NCBI GenBank assembly: GCA_905160935.1
Contig: CAJHZI010000382.1
Span: 1,400,501 to 1,464,500, forward strand
Reading direction: 5' to 3'
Length of the DNA stretch: 64,000 nucleotides
DNA from: Enchytraeus crypticus
Lineage: Eukaryota > Annelida > Clitellata > Enchytraeida > Enchytraeidae
A model generated the notes under the pieces. That model saw only the letters and a list, made by a program, of their open reading frames with translations. It was not told the DNA's origin and did not search any database. Of this stretch, positions 31,601-41,195 are shown in pieces (position 1 is the first letter of the stretch; each line of letters opens with the position of its first letter). The translations under genes were made by a program, and so were the position numbers.

Positions 31601-33305
31601 CCAAAATACATGGCAGTATGAAAGAAATGAAAAAATAATGAACGAACAAAAATAACAGCAACTACGGATTAACCATTTACGAGTCTACAAATAGAGAAAT
31701 TTAAACTAAAATCGCCGTTTATCTTAGGATCAGCTTTCACTAACCTAATTATGTCAATATAACTTAAATATAAGTCCAAAATTTATATCTTATTCTACCA
31801 ATAGAGTCATCATTAAGAATTGCATATTTATTTTTAATATTAACATAATCCATATAATCAGACTTATCTAAATCTAGCTTACGATCGAAGCATCCAGAGT
31901 ATATTAGCTTATGTAAGAAATTATATCTGTGATACTGATAGAGTAGTTCAAATGGCCAAAAGCCACAATACCACTGGGAATAAAATATAAAACCTTTATC
32001 AAAAGTTCGGAAAATTTTATAGTAGGTCTAGACAATATTGCAAGCGTTACAGTAATCTTTCAGTTCAGCATTAGACATAAATAAAGCAGAAATGCCATAA
32101 AGTAACCAAGGAACTGCCTGAGAATGTATTCAACAAGACATCTATTGCTATGTCTTACTTATCTTATCTCTTACTATATCTTATTTATAAAAGAAGTACT
32201 ACATGTACATGTGTCTCTCTAATTAATTTCATTAATTTCTTTACTTACGATTAGAAGACCTGACGGTTGGTTTGACAATGTGAACAATGACCGCACGACC
32301 CCCTGGTCTAAAGATGTGAGATGCGTAAACTGTCAAACAATTCAATGCGATCCGTAATGAAGCAAAGCAAGGAGTTGAGATAATTCAATTCTATACGATG
32401 TGATAGTAGATAGATCATAACTGTTGTACCGAAAGTTTGGTACAACATTTTAACTTTTTACCGATATTAAGATTAATTTATCCATCTAACTGAGGAAGGC
32501 AACGAGAAACACATCAGAAGCTACACCTTTCCCAAGCTATAGGCTACATAAGGTATGGATAAGGGATAGACTTTGTGAAGGGATTAGCTTGTTGATCTAA
32601 GGAGTGCTCTTATGGAGCGAGAAAGCAGACTTTGAGTATGAATGTGTACCTCGAACCTGCCACTTGACAGTGCTCTGAAGTGAGAACCGATATTTATCGA
32701 TTAAGTAACTTACATTTTAGAAGTAAATTGAATGATATATCATACAGTCGAAAATATGAAATAAGTTAGCATCCAAAATCTAGCAGCGTTGAATATCATT
32801 AATGTCATTAGCACGCACGTCTGCGAGTCAAGAGACCTCTTGTCTTACAAACTGTTAAAAGCAACTGAAATATTTTAGATAAGAGTAATTGCAATTATTG
32901 TGCCGTGAACTGATTTTAATTTAATTGTAGCTTTTGTGGGGATGCCTCAGAGCATTTGGGACTGTTTGCCAGTTTTTCACGTCATTCTATGCATGGTGAG
33001 CGATGTCATTGTGATTTTCGTGAAAAATAAACATCTATCTATCTGTCTATCTAAATAAATTAGAGAAATATTAGACAATTAGTTAAAGAAAGTCGAGTTT
33101 AGAGTAAGTTTCACCTATCGGTAAAGACTTTCCATTTGTTAACAAGTTAGAATCTTTCCATTGAACTGAGAGAGTTGCTAGAATAGGTTGATGCTGATAA
33201 CTTACAATCGAAGGCTATAGACGAGGACTCATCGTCGTCCACTCCAATCAGACAGCAACTCTCTTTATATGGAAGATCCTCCTCAGTTTCTTCTATAGCA
33301 CTCAT
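28170..33305 (-). CDS. Universal stress protein (UspA family), four exons, C-terminal extension
   Basis: Exons 33206-33305, 32249-32329, 29837-29934 and 28170-28646 join through GT-AG introns in phases 1, 1 and 0 to 251 residues. The UspA fold is visible: CCLIGVDDDESSSIAFD (first strand and Asp), YASHIFRPGGRAVIVHIVKP (strand 2), a charged helix (EEKKRVRNLQDFYEERLQ), INVIYYSQQPG, LDCSMIVLGV and GNDVEYVLKKAHCAVVIAR (last strand). The nucleotide loop, normally GxxGx9GS/T, is altered to GVPY...GND, so ATP binding is doubtful. About 90 residues follow the domain, acidic and glutamine-rich, then Ser/Arg-rich (RRSS, RRHS), ending in basic RLKLTKRKP; most USPs stop at the domain. It is on the same strand as TTC7 and downstream of it. 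Confidence 0.9.
29837..29934 (-). CDS. Universal stress protein exon 3
   Basis: The acceptor is AACTTGCAG|TTCATT and the donor GGC|GTATGT. It supplies the charged helix region (HWKSSREQRSLEEKK to LQSCG). It was chosen because both phases fit the neighbouring exons (1 in, 0 out) and helix content is expected here. Confidence 0.75.
30331..30420 (-). repeat. tRNA-like sequence (SINE head or pseudo-tRNA) in USP intron 2
   Basis: On the minus strand an A-box-like AGCGCATTGGTAGCG precedes a B-box GGGTTCAAATCC lying in a CCTGG/CCAGG stem. Arm lengths are off for a functional tRNA and no acceptor stem was found. Similar B-box words occur near 31570, 33490 and 45048. Confidence 0.4.
32249..32329 (-). 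CDS. Universal stress protein exon 2
   Basis: The acceptor is TTTGACAG|TTTACG and the donor AATC|GTAAGT. It codes YASHIFRPGGRAVIVHIVKP and TVRSSN. Phases are 1 in and 1 out. Confidence 0.88.
32470..32690 (+). repeat. Interspersed repeat family 2
   Basis: It shares GAGGAAGGCAACG, CAAGCTATAGGCTACAT, GGATAAGGGATA, GTTGATCTAAGGAGTGCTCT and CGAACCTGCCACTTGACAGT with 27045-27260. It overlaps the end of USP intron 1. No coding frame. Confidence 0.6.
33206..33305 (-). CDS. Universal stress protein exon 1
   Basis: It starts at the ATG with complement 33303-33305 and codes MSAIEETEEDLPYKES followed by CCLIGVDDDESSSIAFD. The donor is GATT|GTAAGT, phase 1. No earlier in-frame ATG context was seen. Confidence 0.88.
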
Positions 33306-34530
33306 ATTGATCAGCTACCTGTGGCTGCAATTCATATTCAGATATACAATTAGCTTAGCAGTAATTTCTATAACCAACGGCCTAGCCTCCCAAGAATTAC
33401 TTACGAACCATTGACGAGTGGTGGTTCCCAATGTAGAGGGCTGAGTCAGTGGCAGGAACGGTTAGCCGTAAAACTGCGGATTAGTAAGAACAGGGTTCAA
33501 ATCTAGCACTTACATGTATTTCGTCATTTTCGTGCTTACGAACTAGGAAGCTGATGTTAATATTGGTCATACACATTAGTTTTTACTCGTCTTACTTTCG
33601 TTTCTCATTACCACAGTCCTAAGAACTATTACCATCAGTCATTCATCGTATGCGAAGTCTTCTTTTGCTTCATTCATTTATTTAACGCTTGAAATATTTG
33701 ATTCTTTCAATCCTTCTGATTTGAATTGATAGAGCATTAAGCTAAACTCTTTCACTTAATTGACTTACTTTAATTCGCTTTTTTAAATTAAAGCTATTCA
33801 AATTAATTCAACAAATTCATATCTGACAATTCTGTTAGTCGGATTTGTATAAATTCGTATCCATATTCTTCCTGCAAGCTGGGCCTAGGTGTCTATTACG
33901 TAATCTATATTATTGTTACTAACTAGCTATTATATTAGTTAACTATCAATTGCTAATGTAAATAAATAAAATACTGCAGCATCCAGTTATAGTAAATAGT
34001 AGGCCTATATTAAAATAACGGAGATTTCGTCCGGGAGTAAAACAGTGCTCATATAATCATAATATTGCCCTACTTCGCTGACTGCAGGTACGCTGAATGC
34101 ATGTACAGAAATGCATCTATTTACAGTAGTATGCAGCTCACGATATAATAGGCAGTTTACATGATGCGAATAAGTTTAATAAGTTTAATTAAATCCGGGG
34201 ATGATAAAAACTTGGTATAATCCATCTAACTGCAATAATATACACTATCAAAAGCCAACGATCATAATGAAATAAAACCTGTTTACAGGGGTAACTTAGA
34301 CACGGAAAGGCAATAAACATGACGGCGCATTATGTTATGATATACAAATAAAAAATAATAATTTTTAAAACGGCGGGTAGCAAACTTCTATCTGAACCAT
34401 TGCGCAAGATACAATACACTCTCCGCGCACATCAGAATCTATAAATAGCAAAAGAATGTCAGCTTTATTGTATCGGACGAGCACCGCTGTAGGCATTCAC
34501 TGAAGTCAGTCTGCCTTGAATAATGTTGTG
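33306..34530. other. USP upstream region, no gene seen
   Basis: It should contain the USP promoter; no clear TATA box was picked out. A GTAGGCCTAT site lies near 34000. A B-box-like GGGTTCAAATCT lies near 33490. Confidence 0.35.
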
Positions 34531-34940
34531 TATAAATAGATGCCCACCAAAGCGTAAAGAAAGTTGAAAGGTAACTAAGAATAACCCACAGGTAAAACAT
34601 AAAGCAATTACAGTATTCATCTTGGTCCACCATTGTAGACTTTTAAGCGATCAATTAAAAGCACATAGCCGAAGTATTTTTATTATTATTATGTTTCACA
34701 TTAAATGTGAAACATAATTACCTATTTTACCCATATTTTACTGATAAAAATCTAGATATATAACATTAAATGTGAAACATAATAATAATAAAAATACTTC
34801 GGCTATGTGCTTTTAATTGATCGCTTAAAAGTCTACAATGGTGGACCAAGATGAATACTGTAATTGCTTTATGTTTTACCTGTGGGTTATTCTTAGTTAC
34901 CTTTCAACTTTCTTTACGCTTTGGTGGGCATCTATTTGTA
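34531..34940. repeat. Large foldback: 178-bp inverted repeat arms
   Basis: The arms 34531-34708 and 34763-34940 are near-perfect reverse complements around a 54-bp spacer. Both arms therefore show the same frame, MVDQDEYCNC and so on, on opposite strands; I do not call this a gene. The spacer segment 34716-34756 also reappears inverted at 35669-35709 with about one mismatch, so the duplicated unit is larger or mobile. Confidence 0.85.
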
Positions 34941-35504
34941 CAATCTAATTTATTTGTATTTGTAATTTTTATGTATTTATTTGTATTTTTAATTTTATAT
35001 AATATTACATTTTCATACAGTTGCAATTGGTGCTGTCAAGTTAACGCTAAAATACTCGGCCGGTAATCATGAGGTATTCTACAGACAGAAATCGGTAAAA
35101 TATAGTAAACATTGAAATTGATAATAAACTATTACAAAAGAAAGTAAGCAGGTAAGATGTACATGTAACAGATAGTGATTAACAAATAAGTAACAGCAGT
35201 GAGCAGGCCAATATATGCAATAAGCACAGGGTAATAACATAAATCATATTACATAATATAGGGCTTAGATGAATATTAAATGAGTCTGTTAAAATTTAAA
35301 AGTATAGATTATTATACAAGTAGGCCTATTACATGTACTTCTGTGGCTTTGGTTCAATTTTATATTTGTAGTTGCAAGCTCGAATGGAGAATGACTAAAA
35401 CAATTATCTTTGAATAATAAAAATAATAATCAATGCACACTGGGCCAGGAAGCACAGATACGTATGACCCATTTCCTCCTTTCTCTCCGTTGTTAGCCTA
35501 TTCC

Positions 35505-35625
35505 TTAACTCGCAAGTGGACATGAAGAGGAAAACGGAAGATAGACAAGAGTGGAGGCGTTATATAACACGGACCTTTCAGTAGGCAGTGCACTAAGAGA
35601 GAAAATATCGATAAAATATATAATC
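35505..35625 (+). mobile_element. APE-type LINE 3' end
   Basis: Contains AAGAGGAAAACGGAAGATAG, GAGTGGAGGCGTTATATAAC, CAGTAGGCAGTGCACTAAGA and a GAGA tail, as at 55330-55415. Confidence 0.8.
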
Positions 35626-36076
35626 GATTTTTATAGAAATCGAATTATAAAATACATGTATATATATATCTAGATTTTTATCAGTAAAGTATGGGTAAAA
35701 TAGGTAATTTTTTATCAGTAATTATAGTACTAAAATTGCTATGTCGATAAATATTTCTCATAGCTACAAAATAAAATAATTCTAAACATCATTACTACAT
35801 CATAATACATAACAGTTTCTGAGTCAGAAAGCAAATTACAGCTTGTTTAAGACTCATTAAAACACAATAAAAACTAAAAAACTAGACCTACACAATTAAC
35901 TAACAGAAAGCATAAAGTCCCCTATACATGTACTTAACTAACACAATATACATATTTAGGCTAGATATGACATTAAACAGTGTTTACAGAAAAGCAAAGT
36001 ATTACCAAATTATACTATTATTCAAAGTATAATTTGAATACTTTATTATTCAAAGATTATTGAATTATTAAACAGT

Positions 36077-36129
36077 AATAGCTGTTTACCTTGCTATTTT
36101 TCATTCAAATAGCAAGGTAAACAGCTATT
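36077..36129. repeat. Perfect 23-bp inverted repeat
   Basis: Arms 36077-36099 and 36107-36129 are exact reverse complements with a 7-base spacer. A second, overlapping inverted pair (GCTATTTTTCATTCAAATAG with its partner to about 36145) uses the same DNA. Confidence 0.88.
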
Positions 36130-36242
36130 TGAATGAAAAATAGCTTTATTTTCTGTTTTAGACCTAGCCTAATGACACATATCTATACAAGCTAAAATAC
36201 CTAATTAGGGTCTACTATCTAACAAGTAATTTTACGCATTGG

Positions 36243-36610
36243 GCAATATTACACCAACTTCTTATATTTATCGTACAAATTGTTAAATTGATTTATGGAT
36301 TTTGCTTCTACAACTTCCTCTGGAAGCTCATTCCAGTTATTTATAATTCTCTGACTAAAAACGTTTTTACGTATATCTAATCTACTTCTACGTTTAACAA
36401 GTTTGTATTTATGACCTCTAGTTCTGCAGCTACTAGTTAAATTAAACCAAGTGTTGTAATCAACCTTACTAAATCCCTTTAGAATTTTGAACACTTCTAT
36501 CACATCTCCCTAGCTCTTCTCTCTTTCAGAGTTACTAATCCTGTATATTTTAGTCGGTTTTCATAACTAAAATTCTTGCACTCTTTAATCAGTTTTGTCG
36601 CTCTAGCCAT
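36243..36610 (-). mobile_element. CR1-like LINE C-terminal fragment
   Basis: The minus-strand frame 36503-36249 reads IEVFKILKGFSKVDYNTWFN, RGHKYKLVKRRSRLDIRKN, FSQRIINNWNELPEEVVEA and SINQFNNLYDKYKKL, closely related to the element at 50712-51515. Upstream text is stop-broken. It is cut at 36611 by an APE-type LINE 3' end. Confidence 0.82.
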
Positions 36611-36735
36611 TAGTGCACTGCCTACTGGCAGGTCCATGGTATATAACGCCTCCACTCATCTCTATCTTCCGTTTTCCTATATTCATGTCCTCATACGAGT
36701 GGATCTTTAAATAATTTCTAACATTCCTTTTGATA
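36611..36735 (-). mobile_element. APE-type LINE 3' end, inverted
   Basis: The plus strand reads TAGTGCACTGCCTACTGGCA, GGTCCATGGTATATAACGCC and GAGTGGATCTTTAAAT, the reverse complement of the family 3' end. It abuts the CR1-like fragment. Confidence 0.8.
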
Positions 36736-36768
36736 TACCATTATGGTATATTGATATATATATATAGA

Positions 36769-36770
<2 letters not shown>

Positions 36771-36828
<58 letters not shown>
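36771..36828. repeat. (TA)n tract, left flank of mariner-like element
   Basis: Continuous TA repeats ending exactly at the element's terminal CACTG. The matching tract resumes at 37616. Confidence 0.9.
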
Positions 36829-36831
<3 letters not shown>

Positions 36832-37612
36832 TGTGAGTCATAAAAAAACATGTGCGCAGTATTTCATCCACAACTTTGACATTTGTGAACCGATTTTGAA
36901 AATTGTTTCAGAATTATAAAGTAGAAGAAAAGTATCAATCTTAAATCTAGTTTTTGTGACAATTCCGGTATATTTTAAACAATAACAGACGATTTTACAA
37001 ACATAGTCTGTCTTTGTTTAAATTTTAAAATGGTGTTTACTAAAGCAGATTAAGAGTTCACAAAAACTTGTACCTCTTAAAGGGTTGTGGCTCACATTGG
37101 TTGATTGCCGAATTTCCAACAAAAAACTGGATTCTGGGAGGGCCAGATTGCTTATTAAAGAAATTACACCGAAAAGAAGAAAATAAATAACGTGGACGAG
37201 TTGAAGCAACGCCTGGTGGACGTTTGGCAAGACATGAAGCAATCTGTCATTGATAAAGCAATAGATGAGTGGCGCAAGCGTCTCCGAGCTTGTATTCCAG
37301 CTAAAGGAGGGCACTTTGAGCATAATTAAGCTTTGACAGTTGACAGTAGCAGTATAATACTGCTTGTTTCGTTTTTGTTAAGCCACGGATTTGTAAACAT
37401 TCTGTAGCGATTGATTTACTTAAACTGAATATTTTCAGTCGCGCATATTTTCAAGCACTGCTTCAACGCAAAAATAATAATTAACAGAGTCACTTAACGT
37501 TATTTTATAGCAAATGTGTTCCTGATTATACCTATGCAAAAATTTAAAAAATCGGTTCACTAATACCAAAGTTATGGGCGAAAGACTGCGCACATGTTTT
37601 TTTTGACTCACA

Positions 37613-37615
<3 letters not shown>
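36829..37615. mobile_element. Tc1/mariner-like element, internally deleted, in (TA)n
   Basis: 787 bp bounded by terminal inverted repeats of about 31 bp that begin CACTGTGAGTCA and contain AACATGTGCGCAGT. They are identical apart from one indel. Both ends abut TA repeats, as expected for TA-targeting elements. The plus strand holds remnants of one transposase: an N-terminal helix-turn-helix region (AEFPTKNWILGGPDCLLKKL, 37098-37165) and the extreme C-terminus (DKAIDEWRKRLRACIPAKGG then HFEHN, 37250-37328). The catalytic DDE/D core is missing, so it is a non-autonomous deletion derivative, mobile only in trans. Confidence 0.85.

Positions 37616-37665
<50 letters not shown>
37616..37665. repeat. 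(TA)n tract, right flank of mariner-like element
   Basis: TA repeats starting immediately after the terminal CAGTG of the element. Confidence 0.9.
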
Positions 37666-37669
<4 letters not shown>

Positions 37670-39044
37670 ATAATATATATTGGTCTTTGCATAATGGTAT
37701 ATTTAACGCATAAGTTATTACATTTAAAAGCATAAACTGTATTTAACAAGTCTAAGTTTTTAACTATGAGTGGTTATTTAAATTTTTTATTTAATCTTTA
37801 ACCATAGTTAAGTGTTTAACAGAGGTATTTTTGAAATTTCTGCTTAGTTTTTAGGCAAGTTTTTGCTTAGCTTTAAATGCTTTATTACAATAATAATTAC
37901 ACTCTCTATGTTTGTCTTTATGCTAGTATTCTATATATCTAGTTTCTTTTTAATTAGAATCCTGCTTCGATTGCATTAAACTAAAATCCTTGAAATTCCA
38001 TTTAACTTATTTATCATTTGAATCATAAACTTCGTAAAATGATTACTTACTAAAAAATTCCCAAACTATTGTGTACGCAAATGGAGCCTTAATTAGAAAT
38101 TTTACAAAAAGTAAATTACGATAAAACATGACACGATATTCATAGCGCCATACTGAGAGCACCTAATAATGCAACTGAGCTCTCGTTGTGAAAAATTACA
38201 GCTTATTCACTTCGTGATTCCTATTAAGAAATACTTAACAAACCGAGAAAGAAAATACAATGATTCCATTGATATAATAATTTAAATATATATTATAATT
38301 ATAATATTAGGTATTCGTAAAATTGTAGAGATTCATATATTAAGTAACAATATACATTATTCACGTAATTATACGCATTTGTCAAATTTTAGTAAAAAAT
38401 AATATAGCCTAAGTCATAACTCAAAGTCAATAAATCAAGGTACTTGCGTTTGAAAGCAGAACATAAAACTGTTCTACTAAGGCCTTTTTATTAAACACAT
38501 CACAGATATATGGTAATAAGATAACGCGTTCAACGAAAGTCAAAATGTTAAAAGTTCACTTTATTAGTAGGCTACCAACTATTATTACATTAACACAACA
38601 AATTCAACAGTCATGCAAATGAAGACCGCAAATATTCTAAAGGGTACATTCTCATACATTACGCTCCATTATGCTACAATATATGTCAAAGATGTATTAC
38701 TAAGGCCTATATAACTCTACACGTTTACCAACAATTTAATGGCATCATCTATTGCGACGAAATTAAATTTAATCATAGAAGAGTAGTCCCTTACATTTCT
38801 AACATGAGTCGGCCTTAAATCCTGATTTTTGTTCATAACTGTAAACAAAACACTTGCAGCTAAGAAGTGATATACGTTTCGTGAATCATGTAAGAGACTA
38901 CAAAATACGAAATGTAGTTAATTAAATTAAAATATGCAGAACATCACGATGCCTCTGCCTCAGTGATGAAGTGAAGAGTAAGTTAGGAAAGAGAATTTAC
39001 CTAACATATTATGTTACATTAGAAAAATAAATCATCATAAGTCT
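37666..39044. other. Intergenic DNA, no gene seen
   Basis: AT-rich; no exon or clear repeat recognised. Confidence 0.35.
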
Positions 39045-39238
39045 CGGTCTTCCTTCAGAAAAAAAGATTAGAGGAAGACCGAGACTAGGCATGCAGGATG
39101 AATAATATAATTAATTCGTATGTTGATATGAAGAGAAGAGCAGAGGATAGAAATATGTGAAGGAGTTATATGCCATGGATCTGCTAATAAGCAGTGCACC
39201 AAAAGAGAGAGAGGGAGAGAGAGAGAGGGAGAGAGAGA
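39045..39238 (+). mobile_element. APE-type LINE 3' end with (GAGA)n tail
   Basis: GAGGAAGACCGAGACTAGGC, ATGAAGAGAAGAGCAGAGGA, ATATGCCATGGATCTG, GCAGTGCACC, then a 32-bp GAGA tract. The start forms a hairpin: GTCTCGGTCTTCCT at 39043 pairs with AGGAAGACCGAGAC at 39074, so the 5' end folded back on itself. Confidence 0.8.
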
Positions 39239-39551
39239 CTATGCATGTAGTCATCTATTGAATCTGAAAACAACATTAAATCTATGTTTGCTCCGTTTAG
39301 ACAGAAATTCCATGAATTACCGATAAATCGATAAAATACAAATAAATACAATAGATGTGACAATAAGAAATACAAATATAACTAAATTCTAATACTTTAA
39401 CAGGCTTTATCTAGCTCAGGATTAGCGATATAACCGTTTTAAGTTCAATAGTGATTTTAATAAGCATACTTCAAGTATTTTCGGAATGTATTTCCAGTCA
39501 TCTTATAATAAAGATAAAAGAATAATAATTTAGTACTTCACAAATTTAAAC

Positions 39552-39882
39552 TGTACTACTAGACAAGTTGTGTCCATGTTGCTTAAAAATAGACCACCCG
39601 TGGACTCCACGTTTCGTAAAAGGCGACAAAGCACTAAAATCCAAATCAACGTCAGAAAGGGAATTTGGTTGGTGAGCGGCTAGTCTCTAGAATTTGCATA
39701 GAAATGGAAAAAAATTCGACCCTATCTAACTGGAATTTAAGGGAAGATGACGATGATATAATATTAATATATTACTCATGGAACAATTAAAAATTAATAA
39801 CATTATACAGATAAATTACATCTATTCTTATCCCGACCCTGGTTAAACTGGGATTCAAGAGAAGATGATGATGATGATGATA
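39552..39882 (+). repeat. Interspersed repeat family 1, with (GAT)n tail
   Basis: TTGTGTCCATGTTGCTTAAA, AATAGACCACCCGTGGACTC, AAAGGCGACAAAGCACTAAA and GGAATTTGGTTGGTGAGCG, then GACCCTATCTAACTGG and a GATGACGATGAT tail to 39742. A second partial 3' end follows at 39818-39882 with GATGATGATGATGAT. Confidence 0.65.
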
Positions 39883-41012
39883 AATTTAAAAAAAAATTGA
39901 AGTTAAAATTAATGGCTGCATCAAAGCGCAGATGCTCGCAGGAAGCCTCAAAAGTTAACAAAGATTCAAATCATACTGAGGCCCTCTCTATGGATTAATT
40001 ACAATGAGTTAAACGACCAAAAACCTACTGATGTGAACAATAAATTCCAAAAAATCTAAGTAAGGGTAAACCTATTCTTAATTAAAATCGAAATTAGATC
40101 CTTTTTCGATCTTACTTTTGTGATTGCTAGAAGCCTTCTTAGTTCTCTTAACTCGGCACACGCGATGCGATTTATTAGTTGTCAGAAGGTCCATTTAAAC
40201 TTAATTTTAATTATCAACTGATAAAATGTAACACATAAAATTGAAAGAATCAAGAGCAACAATTCAAAGCACTTATGTAAGGTAATTGGTTTTATTGAAA
40301 CAAAGTGCAGCAGAAGAGCCTAAAATATAAAACTTTATCTATTAGATACAGTGCTCGAAAATATTGTAACTACTAAACTGTTACGACTTACTATAGTTTG
40401 AATTGTTATTTACTTCATTACTTTAATAAATATACTATACGTATATATCCCGACTGCATTAATTACATTTACAAAAATACACCGTAAACAGACACAAAAA
40501 TACTGCCGAAATACACTATTGTAATATTACTATTCACGGATAATATTTTCCTGCAGTTTTTCCGTTATACCTAATCGTAGAGCGACTGGCAGGTTTTTAG
40601 TCTGGAGACAAATCATAGACCCCAAATCATGATAACTTTTTCCAGAGAATAAAATTACGCTCTAGTCACAAATAGATCTTTAGCTTCACTTACTAATGAC
40701 TAATAAAGACGACAAAATAAATATTACGTTGTATATGTTTCATTCAAAAAAATTCGAATTCTATGTAGATCTACACTGTATGTATAGGCCTAGTATTGAT
40801 TTACAAATTTGTAATTTTCATGTAATTTTTTCCTTGCCAGTATATTTTATAGCCAATCTTAAGTTGAATCATGAAATATCTTCTGCTAAGATATAATAAA
40901 ATTAAATAAATTAATAAAAATATTTATATGTACAAATTTCAATTTTATAATTGTTAAAGAAAGTATATTGACATTGAGAAGCTAAGTAAGAAAAAATTCA
41001 ATCAGCATCACT
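39883..41012. other. Intergenic DNA downstream of TTC7
   Basis: No exon recognised. One TAGGCCTA site lies near 40786. Confidence 0.35.
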
Positions 41013-41018
41013 TTTATT
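41013..41018 (-). terminator. Polyadenylation signal of TTC7
   Basis: AATAAA on the minus strand (plus-strand TTTATT), about 45 bases beyond the stop codon at 41063-41065. Confidence 0.5.
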
Positions 41019-41062
41019 AACTTATTATCACTTATTAACTTATCACTGGGGTTGAAAAGTTT

Positions 41063-41195
41063 TCAAATGAGTGCCTTAGGTATAGTAGAGAACGGTACAA
41101 TGGGACTCGTGGCCTCCAGCTCTACGGCAGTTATCAGACATTCAGTCGCCACCTCGTGATCGCCTAATGAGTCCAGAACTTTGCCTAGGCTTTGC
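41063..41195 (-). CDS. TTC7: TTC7 terminal exon
   Basis: The acceptor is TTTTAG|GCAAAG, completing a split Trp codon. It codes QSLGKVLDSLGDHEVATECL then ITAVELEATSPIVPF and STIPKALI, then TGA. The ending matches the vertebrate VPFTIIPRVL terminus. Confidence 0.95.

Noticed and set aside
34439-35066. Mirror-image frames starting MVDQDEYCNC on both strands
   Set aside because: They come from the inverted repeat arms; no family match and no splice evidence. Treated as foldback DNA.
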